A stretch of 64,000 nt of DNA, from positions 2,627,001 to 2,691,000 of the forward strand of contig NZ_CP101462.1 of NCBI RefSeq assembly GCF_024362205.1, written 5' to 3'. Source of the DNA: Exiguobacterium aurantiacum (lineage in GTDB: Bacteria > Bacillota > Bacilli > Exiguobacteriales > Exiguobacteriaceae). Under the pieces are notes generated by a model that was not told the DNA's origin, did no database searches, and saw nothing but the letters and a program-made list of their open reading frames with translations. Below, piece by piece: positions 33,894-44,457 of the stretch; positions within the stretch are counted from its first letter, which is position 1; the number at the start of each line of letters is the position of its first letter. The position numbers were made by a program, and so were the translations under genes.

Positions 33894-34287
33894 TTTTTAA
33901 TTAACCCTCTTTCTTAAATTTAATCCATCCATATTTTACTATATATAAAATATTAAAGCAGTCCTATCTCTACACTTTCTCACACCGAACATCCCAAACT
34001 CAAGATAAGTCTTTATTTTCAAACGTTCGGATGTAGTAAAGGAGTGTAGCCCGTAGCGCTTTCTCCGTCTGAATGTTTGCGTCGTAACTTTATCCTACAC
34101 AAGGCCATCGCTATGGTTTTTTTGTTCATTTTGGGCTGTTGCACTTATACCTAAACCTAAAAAAAAATAGTCCTGGTCAATTTTATTACATACCTTATTC
34201 TCGTTCTTTTTCTACAATCAACTTAATGATGTGATTGAATATTCGCTTTCAATCAAGTGAATTTATTAGAAGAAGGGACGAGATGTT
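33894..34287. other. 394-base intergenic region upstream of hsdM
   Basis: AT-rich, no open frame of note on either strand and no RNA gene recognised. It must hold the hsd promoter (AT-rich stretch around 33930-33960) and the promoter of the divergent gene at 34288, but neither has a clear -35/-10 pair. Confidence 0.4.
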
Positions 34288-34572
34288 ATGAATACCAATA
34301 AGAAGATTACAGAGTGGTCGTATTGGAAAGCTGTTGTTCGCTATGGACATGTAGGGAAAGGAAAAGAAATTAGTGTAGCAAGATATCTGGTGATGCCTGA
34401 CAATTCGACTACGGTCGACGTGATGGCAGTCATCGCTGAAATGCCCGGGACGAAAAAACGTTCCGTCGGTTCAATTCGAAAAATTGACCACTTAGAGTAT
34501 CTTGAAGGTCTTCGCGCAGAGAAGGAGGACTTTCTCCTGCAACGACTTTTCGATGGAAGACAAGCTCAGTAA
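34288..34572 (+). CDS. Small uncharacterised island protein
   Basis: 94 residues, soluble. ATG after AGAAGGGACGAGATG with a purine-rich ribosome site. EISVARYLVMPDNSTTVDVMAVIAEMPGTK reads like a compact beta-rich fold; the end is basic and polar (RLFDGRQAQ). The GC content is nearer the host than its neighbours'. Not recognised. A hairpin terminator follows. Confidence 0.6.
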   Translation: MNTNKKITEWSYWKAVVRYGHVGKGKEISVARYLVMPDNSTTVDVMAVIAEMPGTKKRSVGSIRKIDHLEYLEGLRAEKEDFLLQRLFDGRQAQ

Positions 34573-34869
34573 TGTTACAAATGATAAGCCACCTAAACAT
34601 TTCAACTATGAGATGAATAGGTGGCTTGAAATTTTATTTGATCCCCGAAAACGAATAGAGTCTTTTATCAAACGTCTGTCATTCCGGGTTCAGTTCGATA
34701 TTCTATTGTTTCTATTTGCACGTCATTGCGCCGGGACCGTGACTCACGCTCGTTTTAAAGGCAAGGAAGCCTGCATTTGCATCATATACTCGTAGCCAAG
34801 GCCTCATCAGGTCATCCGAATCCCATAGAGGTACTTTAAAATATTGTCGAATCAAGCCGCCAAAGTGTT
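34573..34869. other. 297-base intergenic region
   Basis: Contains the hairpin at 34586-34627 and no convincing gene. A plus-strand open frame runs from 34502 to 34795 but overlaps the 34288 gene in another frame and has no ribosome site. The remainder shows no feature that I can name. Confidence 0.4.
34586..34627 (+). terminator. Terminator after the small island gene
   Basis: AAGCCACCTA pairs with TAGGTGGCTT around a 22-base loop, followed by GAAATTTTATTT. Confidence 0.65.
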
Positions 34870-36171
34870 TTATGATTTTATATATTTTTTTACAGCATAC
34901 GTTCTATTTCGTTGCCCACCTTTTGACGAGAGTTCAATTATACTTTCTTCGGTTAATTGATCGAGACAAGCACAGACGTCTGGGTAAATTTTGTAGCGGC
35001 CTGTATTGTAACACTCATTTGAAGCTCCATTAAGCACTAGATATTCTGTTACATCGTCAGTATTAATCAATATTGCACTACAGGTTTTGATATATTCTAG
35101 AATTGCCGTTCGAAAATGGCTTTTTGTTAGCAAATTCTTCGAGCTGTCTTGACGTTTTGAAGAATCGTGATGCTTGATTAGTAATTCAGTTCTACGTGTG
35201 TCTTCGATTTCTTTTTGTTTCGCTACGTATTCTTTTTCCTTCTGCTGCAATTCTTGTAAAAAAGAATCTCTTAGCTGCATTTCAATTTTAGGATCGCTTA
35301 GTTGTAATGTTTGCGTAGCTAACAGCGCGGTAGACAAACTAATTTCATACCCTTCATTTAAAACAAATGCGCGGAATGGACTTTCTTGCCTATCTTCAAT
35401 AAAGCGTCGAACAGAGAATTGGATACTATCTTCTTTAGATTGGATGTAGTAAAGGCTTCGAACCTTATAAGAATCCGGAGTATTTTGATGATGATAATCA
35501 AATAATTCAAATAAGGATTGATCACACGTTATTTCATTCAACAATGTTTCCCCCATTAAATCTTCAGGAGTCTTCATCGCAAGATTCAACTCAGCTTCCC
35601 AAAGGTGTATCACATGACGAGCTAAATCAAGGGACTGTTCTGTATTTTCAATGAACCAAATCGGTATAAGTCCTTTTTCTTTAAAGTATGTATTCCGCTT
35701 AATAATTTGACTAGCTAATTTTTCATCTCGATTTTGTGTAACGTTTGTAAGCACCGTGATCGCTATTTCTTTATCAATATTTTTTACGATAATGTCAGGA
35801 TAAAAACTCCACTTTTCTGCCCCTTTTGCCAAGTACCCATATTCAACTTCGAGTTCTTTCTTCAATTTCTGTTGCATTTTCAATTCATCGTAAATAAAGT
35901 TTTTTATAACCGAATGCTGTTTTGACTCTCTTTCAACCTGTTTATGATATCTTTCGCTTTCAATGGAAAGTTCACACGACTCGGAATGCCGATGAGAGAA
36001 GTGTTGTATTCGATTATTTCCAGACCTTAAAATCAGTGTTTCATTACAATAAGGGCAACTAAATGCTCCTTTAGCTGAACTTTTTTTCAGTTCACGAATT
36101 TCTCTCTTCCCATCTAATAAAACTGATAGAGTAATGTTCTTTCCTTCATATATCGCTTCTTGCAAAATCAA
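34870..36171 (-). CDS. CoiA-like protein with zinc finger and nuclease-type fold
   Basis: 433 residues, no membrane helix. N-terminal module CPYCNETLILRSGNNRIQHFSHRHSESC (about 38-65) is the Cys-Cys...H..H..C finger of CoiA-like competence proteins. It is followed by a nuclease-type region (YGYLAKGAEKWSFYPDIIVK, ...DEKLASQIIKRNTYFKEKGLIPIWFIEN) where CoiA proteins carry an endonuclease-like core; the catalytic lysine/glutamine after the second strand is not obvious (EIAITVLTN). The remainder is helical. CoiA acts in natural transformation, but this family is broad and it may be an island defence gene instead. Located at the right end of the island. Confidence 0.65.
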   Translation of the reverse strand: MILQEAIYEGKNITLSVLLDGKREIRELKKSSAKGAFSCPYCNETLILRSGNNRIQHFSHRHSESCELSIESERYHKQVERESKQHSVIKNFIYDELKMQQKLKKELEVEYGYLAKGAEKWSFYPDIIVKNIDKEIAITVLTNVTQNRDEKLASQIIKRNTYFKEKGLIPIWFIENTEQSLDLARHVIHLWEAELNLAMKTPEDLMGETLLNEITCDQSLFELFDYHHQNTPDSYKVRSLYYIQSKEDSIQFSVRRFIEDRQESPFRAFVLNEGYEISLSTALLATQTLQLSDPKIEMQLRDSFLQELQQKEKEYVAKQKEIEDTRRTELLIKHHDSSKRQDSSKNLLTKSHFRTAILEYIKTCSAILINTDDVTEYLVLNGASNECYNTGRYKIYPDVCACLDQLTEESIIELSSKGGQRNRTYAVKKYIKS

Positions 36172-36342
36172 TTCCCCCTTATCAACATAGAATTTTAAAA
36201 TACATTATATTACTTTTTTATTTTATTAATTCCATTATATAACATGGGGATTATTTAAAGAATACAATCGGTAGTGAAGAAGAAGAATTCTTAACTGACT
36301 TTGCTAATTGTCACTTCAATTGTTAATCATCACTGTCAACAC

Positions 36343-36379
36343 AAAAAACCACCCACCAGCTTTCGCTGATGAATGGTTC
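36343..36379 (-). terminator. groESL operon terminator
   Basis: On the minus strand AACCATTCATCAGC pairs with GCTGGTGGGTGGTT over a GAAA loop, followed by TTTTTT. Confidence 0.82.
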
Positions 36380-36396
36380 CGGTTAGAGCGTATGAC

Positions 36397-38040
<1,644 letters not shown>

Positions 38041-38079
38041 TCATTTCCCCCTAGAAAAGTTTTTGAAGAATGGTGAGTC

Positions 38080-38364
38080 TTAGCCTACGATTGCGAGAAT
38101 GTCGCTCTCTCGAACGATTAAGTATTCTTTGCCTTCATGCTTCACTTCGGTACCCGCGTATTTCGAGTAGATGACCAAATCATTTTCTTTGACGTCGAGC
38201 GCGATTCGCTCACCTTGGTCCGTGACGCGGCCTGTACCGACTGCGAGGACGCGTCCTTGTTGCGGCTTCTCTTTCGCCGTGTCAGGAAGCACGATGCCTC
38301 CGATCGTCTTTTCTTCTTTCTCCACGACTTCGATGATGACGCGATCGCCTAGTGGTTTTAACAT
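38080..38364 (-). CDS. groES: Co-chaperonin GroES
   Basis: 94 residues from the ATG at 38364 after GGAGGTTTT; the frame extends upstream but that ATG starts the family sequence [28 protein letters not shown] is the mobile loop that binds GroEL and [24 protein letters not shown] the conserved end. First gene of the groESL operon. Confidence 0.97.
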   Translation of the reverse strand: MLKPLGDRVIIEVVEKEEKTIGGIVLPDTAKEKPQQGRVLAVGTGRVTDQGERIALDVKENDLVIYSKYAGTEVKHEGKEYLIVRESDILAIVG

Positions 38365-38413
38365 AGAAAAAACCTCCTCCGAATATGAATGATGTATCGT
38401 TGAATCGTAAGTT

Positions 38414-38440
38414 TTAGCACTCATCAAAAAGGAGTGCTAA
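38414..38440. promoter_or_regulatory. CIRCE operator (HrcA site)
   Basis: Perfect TTAGCACTC-N9-GAGTGCTAA, the CIRCE consensus, immediately downstream of the groESL promoter. Confidence 0.97.
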
Positions 38441-38448
38441 CATTGATT

Positions 38449-38477
38449 AGTGTAGTATGAGACGCCTGAAAATGCAA
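38449..38477 (-). promoter_or_regulatory. groESL promoter (sigma-A type)
   Basis: On the minus strand TTGCAT (-35, 38472-38477), 17 bases, TACACT (-10, 38449-38454). The CIRCE element begins close to the expected start point. Confidence 0.75.
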
Positions 38478-38577
38478 GCGGGAACATCGAAAAAATGCTC
38501 CCACTCGCGGTCAAGAGACCTTATTTGATACAATGGTCAAAAGGAACGTTGACTCTTAGGAATAAGGACGTGTTGAA

Positions 38578-39273
38578 TTGGCTACACTAAACTCAAACCA
38601 ATCGATAAATACCCGTTTTTCGATGGCGCCTAACATTCGGATTCGGCATATCATCCCGATTCTGCTATACGCGTTTGTTCAATTCTTTCCGGTATTGATT
38701 AGCGGACTGCGTCCGGAATGGATCACGCCGACGTCGACCGGGCTCTGGTTCGCCATCGGGTTCAGCTTGACGATCATCATCTCGTTCTTCTTGCTGTGGC
38801 CCGACTTGAAGCTATATAAACAGCAAGGGATCCAGTCGAATTTGAACGACACGGTCAAATGGATCGGGCTCGGGATTCTCATGCAGTACGGGCTCGTCAT
38901 CGTCGCCAACTTGATTGAGACGTGGATCTCCGGTGACGTCATGGGATCTCAAAACACCGAACAAATCGCAGATATCGTCCGTCTCGTCCCGGTCATGACG
39001 CTCTCGGTCGTCTTGCTCGGACCGATCATGGAAGAAATCCTCTTCCGTCATATCCTGTTCGGTAACTTGAGCGCCCGCTTCGGGTTCTGGATTGCGTTTG
39101 CGGTCAGCTCGCTCTTGTTCGCGTTCATCCATGGCGACAACAAGATTCTCGTTTACGTGGCGATGAGCTTCGCCTTCACGGTCGCATACGCCAAGACGCG
39201 TCGCTTGATCGTGCCGATTGCGATTCACGCGTTCAACAACGCGCTCGTCATGGTCGTATTATTCTTAATGTAG
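38578..39273 (+). CDS. CPBP family intramembrane glutamic protease
   Basis: 231 residues, six to seven helices. Motifs of the CPBP (Abi) family: EEILFRHILFGNLSARFG (E-E-x(3)-R), FAFIHGD (F-x(3)-H) and HAFNNALVM. The family includes the Rce1-type proteases. In B. subtilis the corresponding gene (ydiL) is next to groESL, and the same order is found here. TTG start at 38578 after AAGGACG is the best fit; no earlier ATG. Coupled to the small gene at 39290. Cell envelope location. Confidence 0.85.
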   Translation: MATLNSNQSINTRFSMAPNIRIRHIIPILLYAFVQFFPVLISGLRPEWITPTSTGLWFAIGFSLTIIISFFLLWPDLKLYKQQGIQSNLNDTVKWIGLGILMQYGLVIVANLIETWISGDVMGSQNTEQIADIVRLVPVMTLSVVLLGPIMEEILFRHILFGNLSARFGFWIAFAVSSLLFAFIHGDNKILVYVAMSFAFTVAYAKTRRLIVPIAIHAFNNALVMVVLFLM

Positions 39274-39289
39274 AAATGAGGTGGCATTG

Positions 39290-39499
39290 ATGCCGCGACA
39301 CTTAAAAGTTATGTTTTTGTTCAGTCTCTCGTTCGGGATTCTGTTCACCGTCCTCGCCTACTACTCGGTGCAAGAGTACGGCTTCAGCTTCTGGACGTAC
39401 TTCATCATCGCCGTAGCCGCGTATGACTTCTTCAAGGTGTATCAGATTTTAACGCTCGCCCGAAAAGCGAAAAAAGAAAAGACCGATAAATCGGCATAA
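39290..39499 (+). CDS. Small two-helix membrane protein
   Basis: 69 residues. ATG at 39290 after GAGGTGG; an upstream in-frame GTG at 39281 is inside the ribosome site. Two helices (about 8-24, 33-48) and a lysine-rich C-terminus (ARKAKKEKTDKSA). 16 bases from the CPBP gene, probably one operon. Not recognised. Confidence 0.7.
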   Translation: MPRHLKVMFLFSLSFGILFTVLAYYSVQEYGFSFWTYFIIAVAAYDFFKVYQILTLARKAKKEKTDKSA

Positions 39500-39501
39500 C
39501 G

Positions 39502-39532
39502 AAAAGACCAAGCGCGCAGCTTGGTCTTTTTT
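39502..39532. terminator. Bidirectional terminator
   Basis: AAAAGACCAAGC pairs with GCTTGGTCTTTT, with A-run and T-run on the sides, shared by convergent genes. Confidence 0.87.
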
Positions 39533-39920
39533 AGTGTTGAATCACGTTGGACGTATCACTCAACTCGTCTCGATACACGCTCCGGATGAACAATCCGTTC
39601 AGCGTCAATCCGATACCTAGAACGAGATAAATCGTATCCAGCAACGGCACGCGTGGCTCATCAAAGAAAAAGACGGCGATGATAAACACGAGCATGAAAC
39701 CCATACCGAACCATGTCACGAGTGACTGGTTGACGGCGGCACGAATCGTCACATTCGTTTCTTTGTCGAGTTTGTTCAATTGCTGTTCATAGTAAGCCGA
39801 TAACGTGACGCCGAATCCAGTCGCAGCAATCCACACCACTTCCCCGTTCCAAAACCCCAGACCGAACAAGACAGGCCATCCTATCAATAACACGATAAAC
39901 CAGTTTCGGGTCAGCTTCAT
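39531..39920 (-). CDS. Four-helix membrane protein
   Basis: 129 residues from the ATG at 39920 (AGGGAGAAA upstream); the frame extends further only by overlap with the upstream gene. Four helices at about 7-24, 26-44, 68-86 and 93-112, with EQQLNKLDKETNVTIRAAVNQS between helices 2 and 3. It has none of the LLTFN or DPEHV motifs of the 5-20 kb family. Not recognised. Confidence 0.75.
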   Translation of the reverse strand: MKLTRNWFIVLLIGWPVLFGLGFWNGEVVWIAATGFGVTLSAYYEQQLNKLDKETNVTIRAAVNQSLVTWFGMGFMLVFIIAVFFFDEPRVPLLDTIYLVLGIGLTLNGLFIRSVYRDELSDTSNVIQH

Positions 39921-39936
39921 TTTTCTCCCTCTTTCT

Positions 39937-41562
39937 TTACGATGGAATCCATAACTTCGCAAAATCAAAATACCCAAAGATGTCGATACAGACATCCTTC
40001 AACTCGACCGGGAACGGGATCGTCCGCTCCTCGTTATAGAGCGGAATGAAATAAGACCCTTCTTTCAACTCGCGCTCGATTTGCCGATGGAGCGGCAACC
40101 AGTCCTCGAACGGTAGCTCATCGTACTGACGGACCCGTTCCGTCATCCCATCGATGTGACGCAACAGCTCCCGCGGAGGCGAATAGTCGCTCGTCAAAAA
40201 TTGCTCGAAGCCGAGCGAGATATTGCGCTCATAAATCTCGCCATGGACGATTAAGTCGACCCGGTCGAAATACGTCGTATCATGTATCGTGTCCTTGAAA
40301 CTGACCGGCACCCACTCATATGAAATCCCGTGGCGCGTCAACATGTCGGCGATCCACAACGACACTGTCGACGTGAAGTCTGTCTGTTTGATGCGAATCG
40401 GACGATCGAACGTCACCGCTGGACCATCTGGAATTTCATACGCCTCGCTCGCATCCCCGAGGAAGCCACGGTCGTTCGGGATTTTCCGATTGTCGAGCGA
40501 CCCAACATCTGGGCGAATCTCCGCAATCAGACGGTGGATGTAATGTCGCGCCTCGTCCCGCTCGAACACACCGCCCGGCTGACTATTCAAAAATACAAGA
40601 TTGAAACCCGATGGAGTTGAGATATAGCCTGTCTCCCCAGAGTCTCGCGACGAGATGCGGTACGTCGGGTCGTAGCCGTCAGGCACTTGTAAGAACTCCA
40701 CCCGGTCGAGCAGCGCCCGGACGCCAAAATAGTTCTCGAACGCCGCGAGCACCGTCTTCTCGGCATCGTGCTGTTCCAATAAGAACGGTCCCGTCCCAAT
40801 CGTGTCTTTGGCGATGCTCGTATGAATCATCGAGAGCCGTGGCACGAACGAGTTGCGGCGCCGATCGAGCGTCACATCGACCTGATATGGACCGTTTGAC
40901 GACACGCGTCGGACGTGCCGATATGTATGACGATAGGCGGCTGACTGGAACAGGGCACGCAGGCTTTTCGTCACGTCTTTACTCGTCATGAGCGAACCGT
41001 CGTGAAACCGGACGCTCTTACGAAGGAACAAGATGAGCGTGTCCCCGCGCCATTCGTAGTGATGGGCCAGTTCGCCCGTCACTTGCCCGGATGCATCAAT
41101 CGTGAACAGACGATTGAATACGTTTTGAACGAGGTGGGCGCTATGGATGTCGGCCGCCTCGAGCGGGTGCGTCGTCAGAAAGTTACGCCGCCGTGGAATG
41201 ATGAGGGCGTCACTCGATGTCTGGACGTAGCCGAACTTCTTCTCGAGTTGACGCATGAAGCGCCCAGCCTGCGCCGGTGACCAGTCCCATTCGAGCTGGT
41301 TCGTCACGGCCTCAATCGACTCGGTCTCCATCCGCTTCAATAACTGTTCAGCTAATTCGCTCTCCACATGGCGCAACCAGACGAGCTGACTGACATTGCC
41401 ACGTCCGAGCCCGCTCGTATAGGTGAGCCAGCCTTCCTCTTGCCAGCGAAGCAAGTGCCGTCTCGTCTGTTTGGCACTTAAATGGATGGCGTCCGCCATA
41501 TCCGCAATCGTGTAATGCCCGTCCCGGCATTGCTTCCATAAACTAAACAAGTAGGCATCCAT
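39937..41562 (-). CDS. SgrR family transcriptional regulator with solute-binding domain
   Basis: 541 residues from the ATG at 41562, seven bases after GAGGGGG. N-terminal winged helix (about 1-110): YTIADMADAIHLSAKQTRRHLLRWQEEGWLTY. The rest reads as an extracytoplasmic-type solute-binding (SBP_bac_5/OppA-like) fold used as a cytoplasmic sensor: VTGELAHHYEWRGDTLILFLRKSVRFHDGSLMTSKDVTKSL. No signal peptide. SgrR in E. coli activates the sugar-phosphate stress response; this group in Firmicutes usually controls a linked exporter, here the divergent MFS gene at 41666. Confidence 0.85.
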   Translation of the reverse strand: MDAYLFSLWKQCRDGHYTIADMADAIHLSAKQTRRHLLRWQEEGWLTYTSGLGRGNVSQLVWLRHVESELAEQLLKRMETESIEAVTNQLEWDWSPAQAGRFMRQLEKKFGYVQTSSDALIIPRRRNFLTTHPLEAADIHSAHLVQNVFNRLFTIDASGQVTGELAHHYEWRGDTLILFLRKSVRFHDGSLMTSKDVTKSLRALFQSAAYRHTYRHVRRVSSNGPYQVDVTLDRRRNSFVPRLSMIHTSIAKDTIGTGPFLLEQHDAEKTVLAAFENYFGVRALLDRVEFLQVPDGYDPTYRISSRDSGETGYISTPSGFNLVFLNSQPGGVFERDEARHYIHRLIAEIRPDVGSLDNRKIPNDRGFLGDASEAYEIPDGPAVTFDRPIRIKQTDFTSTVSLWIADMLTRHGISYEWVPVSFKDTIHDTTYFDRVDLIVHGEIYERNISLGFEQFLTSDYSPPRELLRHIDGMTERVRQYDELPFEDWLPLHRQIERELKEGSYFIPLYNEERTIPFPVELKDVCIDIFGYFDFAKLWIPS

Positions 41563-41665
41563 GCCCATTCCCCCTCACCAAAAGTGGACATCATCCCCTC
41601 GATTCGTCCATTTTCAAGTCCTGTTGTCTTGTTTATGATACAGGTACAGAATGGAAGGTGACAAT

Positions 41666-42901
41666 ATGAAATGGAAAGAAATACCTCGCCCAATTAAAGT
41701 TCGACTCATCACATCGTTTTTCAATCGCTCCGTCTCGTTCGCCATCATGCCGTTCATGGCGCTCTTGTTCGTCAACGCGTTCAACGAGTTAATCGCCGGT
41801 GTCTTCTTAATCACACTCGTCTGTCTCGGCTATGTCATCGGGTTGTTGGGCGGCTATCTCGCCGACCGCTTCTCCCGCAAACAGTTGCTCCTCCTCACCT
41901 CGAGCATCACGGCCGGTATGTTCCTCACGATGACACTCTGCCTCATGATGGATCAGATGATCGTGTTCATGGTCGCGTATACCATCTTCACGGTGACGAG
42001 CAACCTCGGACGTCCTGCCATGAGTGCCATCATCATCGATGCGACGACGCCTGAGAACCGGAAAGCCGTCTATGCGCTCGACTACTGGTTAATCAACCTA
42101 TCGATCGCGATCGGAACAGCCATCGGCGGTTGGCTCTACGTCAGCAATCAGCTGTTACTGTTTTGGATTTTGACCGTGACGTCGTCGACGCTTCCAATCG
42201 CTTATGCGATTTTCCTCGAAGATACGAAGCGGACGTGGACGTCGCAGCGACTCAAACTCGTCTTCGTCGATATCTTCCAAAGCTATCAAATCGCTTGGCG
42301 TGACCGCCCGTTCGTCAAAGTCGTCTTCGGTACGATGTGTATCCTCGCCGCCGAGTTTTCGATGGGGAGCTACGTCGCCGTCCGGCTCGCCGACTCGTTC
42401 GAGCCGATGTCCATCAACGATTGGGCAATTAACGGGGTGCGGATGTTCAGCCTCATCCAAATCGAGAACACGCTCATCGTCGTCGCATTGACGTTCATGA
42501 TTCAACGTCTCGCTTCTCGATTCTCAAACAAACAGGCGTTGCTCGGCGGGTTGTTGCTGTACATGATCGGGTACGCCGTCATCACGAGCGCGAACTCGAT
42601 GACGCTCTTGCTTGGGTTCATGATTCTCGCAACGTTCGGTGAGTTGTTGTATTCGCCCGTCTTGAACACGGAGCAAGCGAACATGATGCCGGAAGACCAA
42701 CGTGGCGCCTACTCGGCGTTCGCAGGCACATCGTTCGCCGGTGCCGACTTCATGTCGCGCTCGACGATTCTCATCGGCTCGCTCCTCTCCCCGTTCATGA
42801 TGAGCGTCTATATCGGTTTAGTCGTCTGTGTCGGCTGCTTCTTGGTGTATACAGGTATCTATGTGAAAGAAACGTTTGCCTTGAATCAAAAGGCTTCTTA
42901 A
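41666..42901 (+). CDS. MFS transporter divergent from the SgrR-type regulator
   Basis: 411 residues, ATG at 41666 after GGAAGGTGA (an ATG five codons upstream has no ribosome site). Twelve helices, with LGGYLADRFSRKQLLLL (motif A) and DATTPENRKAVYALDYWLINLSIAIG, a signature of the MDR-type MFS_1 group related to YxlH/MdtG-like exporters. Divergent to the SgrR-type gene, so probably regulated by it. Substrate unknown. Confidence 0.87.
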   Translation: MKWKEIPRPIKVRLITSFFNRSVSFAIMPFMALLFVNAFNELIAGVFLITLVCLGYVIGLLGGYLADRFSRKQLLLLTSSITAGMFLTMTLCLMMDQMIVFMVAYTIFTVTSNLGRPAMSAIIIDATTPENRKAVYALDYWLINLSIAIGTAIGGWLYVSNQLLLFWILTVTSSTLPIAYAIFLEDTKRTWTSQRLKLVFVDIFQSYQIAWRDRPFVKVVFGTMCILAAEFSMGSYVAVRLADSFEPMSINDWAINGVRMFSLIQIENTLIVVALTFMIQRLASRFSNKQALLGGLLLYMIGYAVITSANSMTLLLGFMILATFGELLYSPVLNTEQANMMPEDQRGAYSAFAGTSFAGADFMSRSTILIGSLLSPFMMSVYIGLVVCVGCFLVYTGIYVKETFALNQKAS

Positions 42902-42904
42902 GTC

Positions 42905-42936
42905 AAAAACGGTCTCTCACATGTGAAGGACCGTTT
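42905..42936 (+). terminator. Hairpin after the MFS gene
   Basis: AAACGGTC..TCACATGTGA..GACCGTTT is a palindromic stem followed by TGTG rather than a T-run, so termination is only probable. Confidence 0.6.
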
Positions 42937-42950
42937 GTGTAGGGTCGTTT

Positions 42951-42998
42951 TTGAAAAAGATATCAATCTGCGTTATATTTGATAGGTCAACTATCAAA
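42951..42998 (+). promoter_or_regulatory. Promoter and inverted repeat before a lipoprotein gene
   Basis: TTGAAA (42951-42956), 17 bases, TATATT (42974-42979). Overlapping the end of the -10 is TTTGATAG-N5-CTATCAAA (42978-42998), a perfect 8-bp inverted repeat near the start point that could be an operator or a 5' stem. Confidence 0.6.
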
Positions 42999-43012
42999 TA
43001 AGGAGAGATACG

Positions 43013-43291
43013 ATGAAGAAAGCAGTTCTCGCGATTGTCGCTTCCCTGTTTCTCGTCGCCTGCTCAAACGAAGACGACCTGTCTACATACGACGAGTATG
43101 GCGTGCTCGAGGAAACGATTGATGTCGCGCAGTATGAACCGAAAGTCGAGACGGACAACGACGGCAACCGCGTCATCTTATTCTATGAAGGTGAACGTGT
43201 GGCTTATAAGAGCGTCTATGTGAAAGACGAGCGTCACCTGAAAATCATCAGCACGGATGATGAGGCCCCACTTTATAACGACACGCTATGA
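43013..43291 (+). CDS. Small predicted lipoprotein
   Basis: 92 residues. Signal peptide MKKAVLAIVASLFLVAC with lipobox L-V-A-C, lipidated cysteine at 17. Mature part 75 residues, acidic, with KVETDNDGNRVILFYEGERVAYKSVYVKDERHLKII. No family recognised. It has its own promoter and terminator, and is a single-gene unit. AGGAGA before the ATG. Confidence 0.8.
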   Translation: MKKAVLAIVASLFLVACSNEDDLSTYDEYGVLEETIDVAQYEPKVETDNDGNRVILFYEGERVAYKSVYVKDERHLKIISTDDEAPLYNDTL

Positions 43292-43294
43292 AAC

Positions 43295-43322
43295 ACAGCC
43301 CTCTTCTCGCGAAGAGGGCTGT
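43295..43322. terminator. Terminator after the lipoprotein gene
   Basis: ACAGCCCTCTT pairs with AAGAGGGCTGT over CTCGCG; a weak T-run (TTCTC) follows on the plus strand. Confidence 0.75.
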
Positions 43323-43324
43323 TC

Positions 43325-44299
43325 TCAATTTTCATAATGAATTTGTTGCTCATGTTGTAGGTGATACGTGATCAATCGCTCGCTGTCTAACGGTTCATTA
43401 AATAGTGACACGGCCGTGATTTGGTTATTGTCATACGTCCGATAGTAATAGATGCCCTCATCGACATTACAGCATGAGGAATAGATCGTGTACTCGTACG
43501 TCCCGTCTTCAGCCTCGTTCAAGCCCCGCGTTTGCAGCACCGTATCCAACAGTTTGAAAAATTGTCCGACCGCGGACGCCTCGGTCGGTTCACAAATCGA
43601 ATTGAAGGTCGCGAACGTCGCCCGGACGAAGCGTGACGTCGACGATAAGTCACCCGGTAAGCCTTGCCCGCCTAACCCGAGACAATAGGCATCGAGGTTC
43701 AATGTCGGCGCGAACGTATTGGCCGGCAGTTTCGTCGAGACGTGGCGATAATCGTTCAGATTGAACAGTTGATACTCGAACGACGGATTGTTCGTCAAAA
43801 CCCCGACTGGATTGTCGTACACGCGCAATCCGTCCGCCATCGGCTCGACGACAATTGATTCCTGCTTATCGGCAATGATCCAGTGTAGCGGGTGAAGTGG
43901 AAGCGCGTCGCTGAAATTGAGATTGACCAGATGAATCTTCTCCAATCGCGCTCTCGCTTCCTCAACGGTCGCACACTGCCCGAGGATCCACGGGATGAAC
44001 TCGAACGGGGAGACGTTATCTCGTCCGTCGACTTCCAGCTTGAACACGGCATTCCCCGGGAAGTTCAGCCCCGCCATGCTCAGTCCCTTCTCGTTCGTCG
44101 CTTCGTAATAGAGTGGATAATCTTGAACGACGGTCGCCATCCCGATCATCGCGTAATGGTTCGTATTTTCGCCCATCCGTCTGAAATTGAACGGATAGTG
44201 TCGGGGCGTAATCGTCACTTGCTCGTGATAGGACACGTTCAAGTCTAAGTTTCTGCCGAAGTAGTGGGCGTGCGGCGCATACGTAATTGCTGTACACAT
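43325..44299 (-). CDS. Choloylglycine hydrolase / penicillin V acylase family enzyme
   Basis: 324 residues of the Ntn-hydrolase class. Cys2 is the N-terminal nucleophile once the initiator Met is removed (M-C-T-A), with the following GRNLDL (Arg16, Asp19), TNNPSFEYQL (Asn at about 174) and SSTSRFVRATF (Arg at about 226) as the other catalytic landmarks. Known members cleave bile-salt amides or penicillin V; in soil and aquatic Bacillales they may act on N-acyl homoserine lactones. No signal peptide. Which substrate applies here is not decidable from sequence. ATG after GGAAGGAGTC. Confidence 0.88.
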   Translation of the reverse strand: MCTAITYAPHAHYFGRNLDLNVSYHEQVTITPRHYPFNFRRMGENTNHYAMIGMATVVQDYPLYYEATNEKGLSMAGLNFPGNAVFKLEVDGRDNVSPFEFIPWILGQCATVEEARARLEKIHLVNLNFSDALPLHPLHWIIADKQESIVVEPMADGLRVYDNPVGVLTNNPSFEYQLFNLNDYRHVSTKLPANTFAPTLNLDAYCLGLGGQGLPGDLSSTSRFVRATFATFNSICEPTEASAVGQFFKLLDTVLQTRGLNEAEDGTYEYTIYSSCCNVDEGIYYYRTYDNNQITAVSLFNEPLDSERLITYHLQHEQQIHYEN

Positions 44300-44457
44300 A
44301 ACAAGACTCCTTCCATTCCAATGCAGACAATAACAGCACTCTTTGTCCTATTCACGTTATCTGATGACTTCAATCACAGTCCCTCACATATAAAAGACCG
44401 GTCAGGCTTCCGCCACACCGATCTCCATGTCCTTCTGTATGCGTTTAAAGAATTCTT

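Larger units (their letters stand above)
26429..36300. mobile_element. AT-rich genomic island carrying a type I restriction system
   Basis: From about 26429 to 36300 the sequence becomes markedly richer in A and T than both flanks (groEL side and ABC side), and the codon use of the genes changes with it. Contents: PIN gene, hsdR, hsdS, hsdM, a small orphan gene and a CoiA-like gene. No integrase, transposase or clear flanking repeat was seen, so the mode of transfer is unknown. Right boundary approximate. Confidence 0.65.

Noticed and set aside
34502-34795. Plus-strand frame overlapping the 34288 gene
   Set aside because: Different frame, no ribosome site, and its body covers the terminator.
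26429-36300. Prophage or integrative element with its own integrase
   Set aside because: No integrase, transposase, replication or structural phage gene was seen; only AT-richness and content support transfer.
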